Origin: Desulfobacteraceae bacterium
Lineage (GTDB): Bacteria > Desulfobacterota > Desulfobacteria > Desulfobacterales > UBA5852
Assembly: GCA_014237395.1 (NCBI GenBank)
Contig: JABZFP010000019.1
Location: 1-64,000, forward strand
Direction: 5' to 3'
DNA: 64,000 nt
Shown: piece after piece, positions 7,758 to 16,791 of the stretch
How the letters are laid out: each line of letters opens with the position of its first letter
Position numbering within the stretch: the first letter of the stretch is position 1
The notes under the pieces: generated by a model
Seen by the model: only the letters and a program-made list of their open reading frames with translations
Told to the model about the DNA's origin: nothing
Databases searched by the model: none
Translations under genes and position numbers: made by a program

Positions 7758-8573
7758 ATGAAAAATTTGAAACTGGCTTCACGCGCTGCGGCAGAGCAAA
7801 CGGTCATCTCCGTAGGCGACGTTGCGTTTGGGCGCGATTTCGTTGTCATGGCCGGCCCCTGCAGCGTGGAGAGCGAAGCGCAGACACTGGCCGCCGCCTG
7901 CGCCGTAAAAGCGGCCGGGGCGGACATCTTGCGGGGAGGGGCGTTTAAGCCGCGGACGTCGCCTTATTCGTTTCAGGGACTGGGGTTGCAGGGCCTGAAA
8001 ATTCTGGATAAGGCACGGCGAGAAACGGGCCTGCCCATCGTAACCGAAGTGCTGGATCCCCGGGATGTGTCCTGGGTGGCTGAATTTGCCGATATTCTCC
8101 AGATCGGTACCCGCAACATGCAGAATTTTGCTTTGCTGAAAGAGGTTGGGATGAGCCGCCGACCGGTCCTGCTCAAACGGGGGATGTTTTCGACACTGGA
8201 GGAGTGGTTGAATTGCGCGGAATACATCCTCAGCGAGGGCAATCCGGATGTGATTCTTTGCGAACGGGGCATCCGGACCTTTGAGAATTACACCCGTAAC
8301 ACATTGGACCTGAGCGCTGTACCGGCCATCAAAGAGCTGACCCATCTGCCGATCGTGATCGATCCGACGCACAGCACGGGCCGTCTCAGTCTCATTGGCC
8401 CCATGAGCCTGGCTGCGGTGGCATCCGGGGCGGACGGTCTGTTGATCGAGGTTCACCACGACCCCAAGACCGCCCTTTGCGATGCCGATCAGGCCTTGAC
8501 ACCGGATCTTTTTGAAACGCTCATGCGGCAATTGCGGCCGTTGCACGCGTTTATGCGGTCCATTGCGGATTGA
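7758..8573 (+). CDS. aroF: 3-deoxy-7-phosphoheptulonate (DAHP) synthase, stand-alone catalytic type
   Basis: 271 residues, the first enzyme of the shikimate pathway (phosphoenolpyruvate plus erythrose 4-phosphate to DAHP). The class I aldolase/KDO8P-synthase-like barrel is visible: VMAGPCSVES near residue 30 (metal-binding Cys), LRGGAFKPRTSPYSFQG, QIGTRNMQNF, VLLKRGM, CERGIRTFE and VIDPTHSTGR. It lacks the ferredoxin-like N-terminal or chorismate-mutase regulatory domains that give feedback control in some relatives, so it is the type Ibeta catalytic core alone. ATG at 7758 follows AAAGGGA at 7744-7750. The upstream Phe leader and downstream pheA show that it serves phenylalanine synthesis. 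Confidence 0.93.
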   Translation: MKNLKLASRAAAEQTVISVGDVAFGRDFVVMAGPCSVESEAQTLAAACAVKAAGADILRGGAFKPRTSPYSFQGLGLQGLKILDKARRETGLPIVTEVLDPRDVSWVAEFADILQIGTRNMQNFALLKEVGMSRRPVLLKRGMFSTLEEWLNCAEYILSEGNPDVILCERGIRTFENYTRNTLDLSAVPAIKELTHLPIVIDPTHSTGRLSLIGPMSLAAVASGADGLLIEVHHDPKTALCDADQALTPDLFETLMRQLRPLHAFMRSIAD

Positions 8574-8641
8574 CCGGCCGAACGCCTGCGATGGGCGAAG
8601 ATAGACCATTTTGCCATTATCTATGAGGAGACTAAGACCCC

Positions 8642-9706
8642 ATGAAATTAAATGAAATTCGATACAAGATCGATCGGATTGACCGCGAATTACTGGTATT
8701 GCTGCAGGAAAGAATGGGCCTGGCGCTGCGTTCCAAAAAGTTCAAGGCGATGATCAGTGACCCCCGTCGGGAGGAAGACCTGCTGGCACGGGCGGAACGG
8801 CTGAATCTGGACTTGGTGGAGCGTTCGTTTACCCGCCAGCTGCTGGCGACCATCATTGAGGAAAGTAAACGACTGCAGGAGGAAGACCGCAAACTGGTGG
8901 CTTTTCAGGGCGAACACGGGGCATATGGTGAAGTGGCCTCACGACAGCTGGTCGCCGGCGGCGCCTACATTCCCTGTCTGGAATTTGTGGATGTCTTTCG
9001 CGGCGTGGAAGAGGGCGATCTCGATCTTGGGGTGGTCCCGGTTGAAAATTCACTTGAAGGCGCGGTGACGCAGGTCAACGATCTTTTGACAACGACGGAC
9101 CTGAAGGTCATCGGTGAAATCAATGTGCCGGTGAAGCACTGTCTTCTGGCCACGCAGGGAACGGATTATCGGGAAATTCGGGTGGTGTACTCGCATCCCC
9201 AGGCCCTGGCCCAATGCCGGGGGTTTTTGATGCGCAACAAACTGGAACCGCATCCTTTCTATGATACGGCGGGGGCTGCCAAGATGGTTGCCAGGGAAAG
9301 CCCCAAAGCCTCGGCAGCCATCGCCAGCAAGCTTTGCGCCGAGCTTTACGATTTGGATGTCATAAAGGAGGGCATTGAAGACGGTTCCTCCAACTCGACC
9401 CGCTTTTTACTGCTTTCCCGGGAACCCTACCAGGGCGTTGGGGAGAAAACGTCGATCATTTTTGCGGTTCCTCACGAAGCCGGTCAGTTGTACGATGTGC
9501 TGCGGCTGTTTGCGGAGGCCAACGTCAACCTGACACGAATCGCGTCGATGCCGCTGCGTTCCGATCCCGGCAATTACAGTTTTTTTCTCGATTTCGAAGG
9601 TGCGCGGCAAGACGAAAAAATTGCCGAATTGTTGGGGAAGGTGGAGAAACTGGCCATTGGCATGAAACTGCTTGGCAGCTATCCGGCAGATGTTTCGTCA
9701 CTATAG
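8642..9706 (+). CDS. pheA: Bifunctional chorismate mutase/prephenate dehydratase (P-protein)
   Basis: 354 residues converting chorismate to prephenate and then phenylpyruvate. Residues 1-80 are an AroQ chorismate mutase (IDRIDRELLVLLQERM, catalytic-type RREEDLL). Residues 85-265 are prephenate dehydratase (VAFQGEHGAYGE, VPVENSLEGAVTQVNDLL, SHPQALAQC and the NSTRFLLL motif with the catalytic Thr). Residues 270-350 are an ACT domain. In the ACT domain the Phe-binding signatures are altered: the usual GAL is GQL and ESRP reads ASMP, so feedback inhibition may be weakened. GAGGAG precedes the ATG. It is 68 bases after DAHP synthase and in one operon with it. Confidence 0.95.
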   Translation: MKLNEIRYKIDRIDRELLVLLQERMGLALRSKKFKAMISDPRREEDLLARAERLNLDLVERSFTRQLLATIIEESKRLQEEDRKLVAFQGEHGAYGEVASRQLVAGGAYIPCLEFVDVFRGVEEGDLDLGVVPVENSLEGAVTQVNDLLTTTDLKVIGEINVPVKHCLLATQGTDYREIRVVYSHPQALAQCRGFLMRNKLEPHPFYDTAGAAKMVARESPKASAAIASKLCAELYDLDVIKEGIEDGSSNSTRFLLLSREPYQGVGEKTSIIFAVPHEAGQLYDVLRLFAEANVNLTRIASMPLRSDPGNYSFFLDFEGARQDEKIAELLGKVEKLAIGMKLLGSYPADVSSL

Positions 9707-9726
9707 CCTGCGGGCGGACTCCAAAT

Positions 9727-9771
9727 GGTGACCGGGAGCCTTGTCGACTATCGACAAGGACGCCGGTCACC
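9727..9771. repeat. Long extragenic hairpin downstream of pheA
   Basis: GGTGACCGG (9727-9735) and CCTTGTCGA (9739-9747) are mirrored by TCGACAAGG (9751-9759) and CCGGTCACC (9763-9771). This gives two perfect 9-bp stems separated by a 3x3 internal loop and capped by a 3-base loop. No T-tract follows, so it is not a classical intrinsic terminator. It may protect the 3' end of the pheA mRNA or be a dispersed palindromic repeat. Confidence 0.7.
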
Positions 9772-10185
9772 GGCTACCAAGTGGTCGCATCATGTCATCC
9801 AGAAAACGGACATGCGGATTCGCATTCCAGTGAATTCGGAATAGGTAATTCTTTTCAGTTATAAAACATCATTAAATCAATAAGATATCATGCCATGCCC
9901 CTGTTTTAAGTCTCCCCTGTTGCAAGATGCATCCCGAATAAAGAATTTGAAGTTCCGTCAGCAACGCGTTTAAATAACAAAAAAGAACAATATATCAACA
10001 AGTTAAACAACTGGCATATTGTTTGATTGTATCGCTAAGCATCGCTGGGGGAGTTGAAAAAGATCAGGTCCCATACAGTGATTCATCATTTATGAATGAC
10101 GGTTAGCTTCCGCACAAGAGTGATCACGGCGCAATGCGGTGATGGGGGACTAATGACAGTCAATTTCAAGAAAGGAAGGGGTAAC
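9772..10185. other. AT-rich intergenic region before a secreted protein gene
   Basis: No gene recognised in about 410 bases. The middle is clearly A/T-richer than its surroundings. Two small inverted repeats are visible: TTAAACAA/TTGTTTGA (10003-10010 with 10019-10026) and ATTCAT/ATGAAT (10081-10086 with 10092-10097). Either could be an operator for the following gene. I find no convincing promoter hexamer pair. Confidence 0.4.
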
Positions 10186-10461
10186 ATGAAAAGAGCTTTC
10201 GTTATCGGGTTGTTGGCGGTGATGTTGGTTGGGTTTACATTTGGTGCCGGCCTGGCATCGGAACCCGTGGTGATCCAGGGACAAGTTACCGAGGACAATC
10301 AGCTCATGGATGACGCGGGCAATGTTTTCGATATCGCTGACACCGAAGCCGGCAATGAAGTGATCGAAAATGTTGGGCAGAAGGTCGAAATTGAAGGAAC
10401 CCTGATGGAGGATAACGGCGTCAAAGTGATTTCGGTCGATGCTTTCCGCATCATCGAATGA
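10186..10461 (+). CDS. Small periplasmic protein with a predicted OB-like beta fold
   Basis: 91 residues. A signal peptide (MKRAFVIGLLAVMLVGFTFG, cleavage near GLAS) leads to a mature part of about 66 residues rich in beta-type segments and acidic residues: VVIQGQVTEDNQLMDDAGNV and GQKVEIEGTLMEDNGVKVIS. That pattern, two related 'G-x-v-x-d-n' strands, resembles small secreted OB-fold proteins, but I cannot assign a family. AAGGAAGGGG stands just before the ATG at 10186. It is a single gene followed by two hairpins. Confidence 0.75.
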   Translation: MKRAFVIGLLAVMLVGFTFGAGLASEPVVIQGQVTEDNQLMDDAGNVFDIADTEAGNEVIENVGQKVEIEGTLMEDNGVKVISVDAFRIIE

Positions 10462-10506
10462 TCAAATGGATGCCTCACCATCCGTTGTAAAAATGGTTTA
10501 GCCGAA

Positions 10507-10580
10507 GGGGGAAGGCCTGTGCCTTTCCCCCGGTGCCCTGCCGAAAACGAACCGGCTGCATTTATGCGGCCGGTTCGTTT
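10507..10580. terminator. Tandem hairpins, likely bidirectional terminator
   Basis: A first stem (GGGGGAAGGC at 10507-10516 with GCCTTTCCCCC at 10521-10531, one bulge) is followed by a perfect 11-bp stem, AACGAACCGGC (10546-10556) with GCCGGTTCGTT (10569-10579). The second arm overlaps the last codons of the minus-strand gene. A short T-run follows on each strand (TTT after 10577; TTTT on the minus strand). It lies between two convergent genes. Confidence 0.65.
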
Positions 10581-11755
10581 GTTACCGCATCCGGGGTCTC
10601 TTCGTCGGCGGTTGCTGTACCATCGCTTGGCGGTGAGGCCAGCATGGCCTTGAAATGGTGCGTTTGCTCCAGATAAACCGCGATCGTGGATTGAATGCCG
10701 ATCGTGTTGACGACCTCTATTCCTTGATCTAAATAGCGATATTTGTCGAAGGCGTGACGCTCGGCGAGTGTCCGCATGACATCCGCTGTCGAATCCCCGT
10801 CCAGAATGCGATCGAGAATTTCAGGTAGAAGCGCACTGACCAGCCCTCCTACGGCCGCCTCTTCGATCGCCAGCCATTCCTCGACCACCGCTTCCATGTC
10901 AGCACGCGTGGATGGCGGTTGATCGGTCAGCCGGGATTTAATCGCCCCCTCCGTAGCGTCGCGAAGCGCGATATGGAGCGTTTCTTCGACCGGCGCGATC
11001 AATACATTGAGCGGATCTTCCGCGCTGTTGCGCCATAGCGTGTAGGGGTTGTGCTCGAATCGGTACTGCCGGTCCTCATCGACCACAAGGAAAGAAGAAT
11101 AGGAGCCGATTTCACCGCGGTAGGTCCGATTGTCCAACGTGATCCTGATGCTGCGGTCATTATCAATGGCGGCAAAGAATTCATATTCTTCCGAGTAGAC
11201 ATCCGCAACGTTGTGGACCAGATAGGCGGTTATGCCCTCATCCTCGGATCGGATCGGATCGGCCGGAGGACCGTCGAGGGTGGTGATGGCTTGATAGGGG
11301 TTGGGCAGACGTGTTTCCTGCAAAACATAGTCGATGACGGCGTAACAGTAGCGTTCGAACAGGGCGGCATAATCCGGGTGCGCTTCGGGAACAACCATCA
11401 GGCGCGTTGTCGCTTGCCTGAGCTTCCAGTTTAAGTCGTTGCCCTTGAGTTCGGTTCGAATATCCTCCAGTAGTCCTTCATTTTGGCTGATAAATCGTCG
11501 ATTTTCCTGGCTCAGGGCCGCATCGAGACCTTCACGGGTTTGGGTGAATTCCACCAGCGGGTCCTGGCGGTCTTCCATCCGGATGAAATCCACCAGGTGT
11601 TCAAAATGGTGCCATTGGGTCGTTCGATTTTCGGCCCTGGCATACGTGCTGAACAGAAGAATACTGATCGATAATCCCAGCAGCAGCGCCATGTCAGCGG
11701 CCCGCGTGAACCGGGCGGTGTTAGAACGGGTTTTGGAAAGTGGCGGATGCAGCAT
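10562..11755 (-). CDS. Exported protein of unknown function
   Basis: 397 residues. A hydrophobic segment near residues 23-38 (MALLLGLSISILLFSTYARA) looks like a signal peptide or anchor with cleavage after ARA. The rest is hydrophilic, mostly helical, with charged stretches; residues 195-235 (EYEFFAAIDNDRSIRITLDN and following) look like a beta-sheet region. The last 25 residues are acidic and Ala/Thr-rich. No catalytic motif or known domain is recognised. It converges on the small secreted protein gene, sharing a terminator, and is not obviously in an operon. Confidence 0.75.
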   Translation of the reverse strand: MLHPPLSKTRSNTARFTRAADMALLLGLSISILLFSTYARAENRTTQWHHFEHLVDFIRMEDRQDPLVEFTQTREGLDAALSQENRRFISQNEGLLEDIRTELKGNDLNWKLRQATTRLMVVPEAHPDYAALFERYCYAVIDYVLQETRLPNPYQAITTLDGPPADPIRSEDEGITAYLVHNVADVYSEEYEFFAAIDNDRSIRITLDNRTYRGEIGSYSSFLVVDEDRQYRFEHNPYTLWRNSAEDPLNVLIAPVEETLHIALRDATEGAIKSRLTDQPPSTRADMEAVVEEWLAIEEAAVGGLVSALLPEILDRILDGDSTADVMRTLAERHAFDKYRYLDQGIEVVNTIGIQSTIAVYLEQTHHFKAMLASPPSDGTATADEETPDAVTNEPAA

Positions 11756-12144
11756 CGTCTATCTCGCGATTGCCGTATTACTAAGGTTTGCGATCGAACG
11801 GTCGATAAGGCTTATGGTAGCAATAAACAGGCCACTGATCTGAAGGGTCCCCGCCGACTCGTGAACGAACGATCGAGATGCCTGAAAAGCGAAACAATTA
11901 CAGTTATTAAGCGCATGCCGTTCCATGACGACACGGCGTGATATAACAGAGATATCCCCTTGTTTCCGAAGGTTGCGGCCAGGGCTTTGACATAATCCGT
12001 CAATCGTTTGTCACGAATTGTCAAGTCTGGGGTGGCGCCGGGATAACGACAAGACCGTGATTTAGGCGCCCATCGGATGTCCCGGCATCATCGCTGCTGA
12101 CGGCTGCGGCGGCTATCGCCAGCTTAAAGAGGCTATAACCCGTT
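11756..12144. other. Intergenic region before the histidine kinase gene
   Basis: 389 bases between two divergent genes. Frames here are short and lack ribosome sites. Promoters for both flanking genes are expected here, but I find no pair of hexamers good enough to call. Confidence 0.4.
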
Positions 12145-14340
12145 ATGGTCAACCCCATTTATCGGTTTTTTCATAAGCTCTGGCGCAACTTGGTAGCCTT
12201 TATTGACAAGGCCCCCATCAGCGCGGAGGAAAAAAACCGATTGCAGCAATATACGGTTTTTATTTCCCTCGGCATACCGACGATGGCCGTTTACGGCCTG
12301 GTTCATCTCAATCGTTCTCGCTATCTTCTAAGTGGTGCCATTTTTGCCTCCTGTGCCGGTCTTTGTGTGGGGTGGTATCTTCTTCGACAGCTGAAAAACG
12401 GCCGCATCGTCTACCGCATCAACGCCATCCTTTTCGGATTTTTAATTGTTGCCATGGTGGTTATCGGTGGCGAAGGCGGATCCAAAATTCTGTGGATGTA
12501 TATATTCCCCCTGATCGCTTTTTTTCTGCTGGGTAAAATTGAAGGGTTGTTATGGACAGCCGGCCTGGGCGGACTGGCGATGATCATTTTCTGGTTTCCC
12601 TTGCCGTATGTCGAGCGTTATCCTTATCCATCTGCTTTCATTTCACGGTTTCTCATCACCTATGCCATCGTAACGATCATCACCTATTGGTTTGAATATT
12701 TTCGTGATCGTTACCGCCAGCGCATGGAAGCCGAACAGCAACAGCTCACTCGCGAAAAAACACGATTGAAGAAGGTGGAGCAGGCCCTGCGCGTCAATCA
12801 GCAGCGGTTTCAGGAGATCCTCAAACATTCGCGCGACATTCTTTACCGGCGCGACCTGAAGACCGGCCGATACGATTATATCTCGCGTGCTTTCGGTGCT
12901 TTGCTGAATTATACCGAGGAAGAAATCGATGACATGGCATATTACGGGGTGGAAAATATGATTCACGCCGACGACCGTGACCGGCATCGATTGTTTATCG
13001 AGCAGCTGCTCACCCACAAACCCGGAACGGCTGTGGAGGATACCATCGAATACCGCATGATCGATAAGAACGGTGCCTCGCATTGGTTCAGTGATCGGTT
13101 AGCCGTGGTAGCGGACACGCATGGCAAGGCGGCTTTCATCCTTGGCAACAACCGTGAAATTACCGCCCAGCGCAAGGTCGAGCAGGCGGTGCGTCATGCC
13201 CACAACAGACTTCTCACCATTCTGGACAGTATCGATGCCCATGTCTATGTCGCCGATCTGGATCGCTACGATATCCTCTTCATGAACCGCAAAATGAAAA
13301 AAGCTTTTGGTGACAATACCCAAATGAAAAAATGCTGGGATCATTTCCGAGGAGGCGACGGCCCCTGCCCGAATTGCAGCAATGCCACTTTATTGGATGC
13401 AGACGGCGAGCCGACCGGTGTTTTCGAATGGGAAGGACAAAACCCGCTTACCCTGCGATGGTACATCAACTATGATCGCGCCATCAAATGGATTGATGAC
13501 CGTTGGGTCCGCCTGCAAATTGCCGTGGATATCACACGCATCAAGACGCTTGAACATGAACGGCAGGCGTCCGACGCCATCGTGCGGCGTGCGCAGAAAT
13601 TGGAGGCCATTGGAACATTGGCGGGGGGCATTGCCCATGATTTTAATAACCTTTTGTCCGTTATCATGGGCGGCGTTTCGCTGATGGATTACGAACTTGC
13701 CGCCGACCACGAATCCCGTGTCACGTTGCAGCAGATCGAGGAGGCCTCCCGCAAAGCCAAAGAACTTGCCAACCAGTTGATTACCTTTTCCAAAGGCGGT
13801 TTGCCGGTCATGGTGCCGGGGTCCATTGGCAAGCTTGTTTTCCTATCGGTACAGAGTGCCGTTGGTGAGGCGAATATCCGTTGCCAATTCAAATTGGACC
13901 CGGCCTTGTGGCAGGTCGCTTTTGATGAAAGCCAGATCTGGCGTGTGATGATCAACATTGTTCGCAATGCGATTGACGCCATGCCGGATGGCGGTACGAT
14001 CGTTATTACGGGCAGCAACCAAATCCTTGGGCCGGACGGATCCCAAACCGGCCTCATGCTCCCTGAAGGGCCCTATGTCCGGCTTTCCGTTCGTGATGAG
14101 GGCTCCGGCATCCCTGATTCACATCTGCCCCAGATTTTCGATCCTTATTTTTCCACCAAGGGCAAGGGGACGGACAAAGGGACTGGATTGGGATTGGCGA
14201 TTACCCATTCCATCGTCACCCAACATGGGGGGGATATCCACGTTAAGCCCAGGAATAGTGCCGGAGGGGCTACCTTTACGATCTATCTGCCGGCTGTCCA
14301 CAATCCTTGTGACCCAATCATGACGCAGCACCGCGAATAG
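12145..14340 (+). CDS. Membrane-bound PAS sensor histidine kinase
   Basis: 731 residues. The N-terminal third has about six hydrophobic segments (residues 30-185), then a short coiled linker, a PAS/PAC domain (about 225-345), a second PAS-like domain (about 350-480) containing a Cys cluster (C at MKKCWDHF, then GPCPNCS), a HisKA dimerisation domain with the phospho-acceptor in GGIAHDFNNLLS, and a HATPase domain with NAIDAM (N box), DEGSGIP (G1) and STKGKGTDKGTGLGL (F/G2). It would autophosphorylate and pass phosphate to a response regulator; no receiver domain is fused and no regulator gene is adjacent, so the partner is elsewhere. The HDFNNLL form is typical of delta-proteobacterial kinases. 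Confidence 0.9.
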   Translation: MVNPIYRFFHKLWRNLVAFIDKAPISAEEKNRLQQYTVFISLGIPTMAVYGLVHLNRSRYLLSGAIFASCAGLCVGWYLLRQLKNGRIVYRINAILFGFLIVAMVVIGGEGGSKILWMYIFPLIAFFLLGKIEGLLWTAGLGGLAMIIFWFPLPYVERYPYPSAFISRFLITYAIVTIITYWFEYFRDRYRQRMEAEQQQLTREKTRLKKVEQALRVNQQRFQEILKHSRDILYRRDLKTGRYDYISRAFGALLNYTEEEIDDMAYYGVENMIHADDRDRHRLFIEQLLTHKPGTAVEDTIEYRMIDKNGASHWFSDRLAVVADTHGKAAFILGNNREITAQRKVEQAVRHAHNRLLTILDSIDAHVYVADLDRYDILFMNRKMKKAFGDNTQMKKCWDHFRGGDGPCPNCSNATLLDADGEPTGVFEWEGQNPLTLRWYINYDRAIKWIDDRWVRLQIAVDITRIKTLEHERQASDAIVRRAQKLEAIGTLAGGIAHDFNNLLSVIMGGVSLMDYELAADHESRVTLQQIEEASRKAKELANQLITFSKGGLPVMVPGSIGKLVFLSVQSAVGEANIRCQFKLDPALWQVAFDESQIWRVMINIVRNAIDAMPDGGTIVITGSNQILGPDGSQTGLMLPEGPYVRLSVRDEGSGIPDSHLPQIFDPYFSTKGKGTDKGTGLGLAITHSIVTQHGGDIHVKPRNSAGGATFTIYLPAVHNPCDPIMTQHRE

Positions 14341-14658
14341 GGCTTCAGCGGTGCGTTCCCCAAATCCTTCACACGGCAATGGATCGATAAGATGGCCGCC
14401 GCCATTCCCCATCCCTGATGTTTCCCCTGGCGTCGCCTGAAGACGGGTGCGCTTTGGCGCTGAACGACCGATCGGATGACGAGACAACCAGCGGTCTTTA
14501 TGGTAATGTCCGTCCGAAAGGGTGGAGAGAGGCGCACCGCTCCCTGAACGACCGCGCTGCGATATCGTTCCAGCGAACAGCGGTAAAAAAGGCATCCAGG
14601 GCGAATCGCCTCAGCGCCATCATGTACCCGCTCATCACCATGCGATGGATGACCGACC
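14341..14658. other. Intergenic stretch without a recognised gene
   Basis: 318 bases between the kinase and rlmN. Open frames on both strands run into neighbouring genes without ribosome sites or protein-like composition. Nothing else is seen. Confidence 0.4.
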
Positions 14659-15693
14659 ATGTTGCGTTTATTGGAAATGACATATGCCGACCTGACAGAG
14701 GTGTTTGCCGAACGTTTCGGGAAAGGCCCGTTTTTGGCCGGGGCCCTCTATCGGGAGTTCTACAAACAACTCAATCCGCAAGCCTGGCAGGCGGCTGCTA
14801 TTGCACGGTCGCCGGGGTTGCCGGCCAGGCTCCGTCAGGCCCTGGCATTCGAGCCCGGCGATGTGGTCGATGACGTCCAGCAGGAGGGCGTGGTCAAATT
14901 TGTCACGGCCCTGAAGGATGGTCATTGCATCGAGTCGGTGTTTCTGCCCATGGAATCGCATGGCACGATTTGCGTTTCCAGTCAGGCCGGCTGCCGAATG
15001 GGATGTCGGTTTTGTGAAACAGCGCGTCTGGGGCTGGTGCGCCAGCTGAGCGTGGAGGAAATCGTCGGGCAGGTATACGACGCCCGGCGGCGTTTTGGTA
15101 CCCGTGTCCGAAATGTGGTGTTTATGGGAATGGGGGAGCCCTTCGATAATTTCGACGCCGTTATAGCGGCGGTGCGGGTGCTCAGCGACCAGCGCGGGCT
15201 GGATATTGCCCAGCGCTATATCACCATTTCAACCGCCGGCCGCATCGATGGAATCGAAAAATTGGCGGGCTTGGACATGCCCCATCTGAAGTTGGCGGTT
15301 TCGTTGAATGCCCCCAATGATGACCTGCGCTCACAATTGATGCCGATTAATCGCACGGCGCCTCTCGATCGGCTTCAAAGAGCGCTCATGGCGTATCCTT
15401 TGAAGAAGGGTTATGCCATCATGATTGGCTACGTCCTGATGCCCGGTGTCAACGATGGGGTGGCGTGCGCCCGGCAGTTGGCGCGATGGCTGATCCCTTT
15501 GTCGGCCAAAGTGAACCTGATACCGTTTAACCCGGGCACGGCCTCGCCGTATCCCACGCCCACCGAGGAAGAACTGGATACCTTTCGTCAGCGGTTGATT
15601 GATTTAGGTGTCAACGTCCAGAAACGCGCTCCCCGCGGGCGTGACCTGATGGCGGCCTGCGGACAACTGGGGAATGCCGCTACGATGGTGTGA
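14659..15693 (+). CDS. rlmN: Radical SAM 23S rRNA/tRNA adenine C2-methyltransferase RlmN-like
   Basis: 344 residues, the family length. RlmN methylates C2 of A2503 in 23S rRNA and A37 in some tRNAs. The [4Fe-4S]/SAM motif is CRMGCRFC (CX3CX2C) near residue 114, followed by VVFMGMGEPFDN, ITISTAGR, AVSLNAPNDDLRSQLMPIN, and a C-terminal MAACGQL containing the Cys that is methylated during catalysis. The N-terminal region is somewhat divergent from the usual RlmN start, so a close paralogue in the Cfr/RlmN superfamily is possible. The ATG at 14659 has no clear ribosome site; ATG 14677 is an alternative. Confidence 0.85.
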   Translation: MLRLLEMTYADLTEVFAERFGKGPFLAGALYREFYKQLNPQAWQAAAIARSPGLPARLRQALAFEPGDVVDDVQQEGVVKFVTALKDGHCIESVFLPMESHGTICVSSQAGCRMGCRFCETARLGLVRQLSVEEIVGQVYDARRRFGTRVRNVVFMGMGEPFDNFDAVIAAVRVLSDQRGLDIAQRYITISTAGRIDGIEKLAGLDMPHLKLAVSLNAPNDDLRSQLMPINRTAPLDRLQRALMAYPLKKGYAIMIGYVLMPGVNDGVACARQLARWLIPLSAKVNLIPFNPGTASPYPTPTEEELDTFRQRLIDLGVNVQKRAPRGRDLMAACGQLGNAATMV

Positions 15694-15768
15694 CGGGACG
15701 ATCGGCTATCGTCTATTCAAAATGATGGGGCTACGGCAGGCATCTGCCGGGTCCAGAGAGCGTTCGAT

Positions 15769-16257
15769 ATGGAAGAGGAACACCCCAAAAGCAGAACACA
15801 AAAGAAAAAAGAAGACCGCGCCCTGCAACGCCTCGGGGAGGAACTTCTGACCATTTCGATGGATCAACTGGCAGCCATTACGATGCCGGAAGAACTGGCG
15901 GAAGCCGTACGGCTGGGACGGCAAACGACGCAGCATGGTGCCCGGCGTCGACAACTCCAATATATCGGCGCCCTCATGCGCCAAATCGATTCTACGCCCA
16001 TTAAAAAAGCCCTCGATAACATCCGTCAGGGGGATTACCAAAAAGAGTTGGCCTTCAAAAAGGTCGAGCGGTGGCGTGATACATTGAAAGAAGGGGATCT
16101 GTCGATCGTCGAGGACATTCTGGCCGAGTGCCCGGAAGCCGAACGGCAACGTCTGATGCAACTCGTTCGCAATGCCCGCAAGGAAGCCGACACCGGCAAA
16201 ACGGTCAAGGCGTCGCGGACCTTGTTTCGCTATTTGCGCCAGGTATCCGGTGCATAA
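15769..16257 (+). CDS. darP: Ribosome-associated protein DarP/YjgA (DUF615)
   Basis: 162 residues, very charged and helical. SRTQKKKEDRALQRLGEEL at the start, LGRQTTQHGARRRQLQYIGALMR in the middle and RQRLMQLVRNARKE with the final LFRYLRQV match the DUF615 family, which binds pre-50S particles and aids late large-subunit maturation near the peptidyl-transferase centre. It follows rlmN, another 23S rRNA-directed gene, by 75 bases, so a shared ribosome-maturation context is likely. Confidence 0.88.
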   Translation: MEEEHPKSRTQKKKEDRALQRLGEELLTISMDQLAAITMPEELAEAVRLGRQTTQHGARRRQLQYIGALMRQIDSTPIKKALDNIRQGDYQKELAFKKVERWRDTLKEGDLSIVEDILAECPEAERQRLMQLVRNARKEADTGKTVKASRTLFRYLRQVSGA

Positions 16258-16332
16258 TATTTCCCCGTGCTGCTTATCATTAAAGATGATGTACGATTTC
16301 GGCCAAAAAGAAAGGACCAAGGAGATGGCATC

Positions 16333-16791
16333 ATGATTGAGAGTATCAAACGCTTCTTTGATAAGATCCCCGTCGACAGGGCGGATGCCAGCCAAACAGG
16401 CGACCATGACATCAAGGTGGCAACATGCGCCCTTCTGGTGGAAATGGCCCGTATCGATGAATCGTTCACGGTGCAGGAAACCGAGATCATCCTCCATATC
16501 TTAAAGACGCAATACGGGCTTTCAGAGGAACACGCCGAGGCGCTGATGGCCGAGGCGGAAAAAGAATTGGTCGAAAGCGTCGATCTCTGGCAATTTAGCC
16601 GGTTGATCAACGAGAATTATTCACGCGAAGAAAAAATCAGTATCCTGGAGACCCTCTGGCAGGTTGTTTTCGTCGATGGCAAGATGGATCAATACGAGGA
16701 TTATCTCATGCACAAGATGTCGAATTTACTGAGACTATCTCACAAAGAACTCATCGATGCCAAAATGAAAATCCGTCATGGAAGCCGTTAA
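16333..16791 (+). CDS. TerB-family (tellurite-resistance/DUF533-like) protein
   Basis: 152 residues, all helical. MIESIKRFFDKI begins at ATG 16333, after AAGGAG at 16319-16324. The core ALLVEMARIDESFTVQETEI, then VVFVDGKMDQYEDYLMHKMS, is the repeated acidic-helix pattern of TerB-like domains, with conserved Asp/Glu that bind divalent metal in the founding protein. The biochemical role of stand-alone TerB proteins is poorly known; no other ter genes are near, so tellurite resistance is not implied. It is 75 bases after darP and may be co-transcribed. Confidence 0.8.
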   Translation: MIESIKRFFDKIPVDRADASQTGDHDIKVATCALLVEMARIDESFTVQETEIILHILKTQYGLSEEHAEALMAEAEKELVESVDLWQFSRLINENYSREEKISILETLWQVVFVDGKMDQYEDYLMHKMSNLLRLSHKELIDAKMKIRHGSR

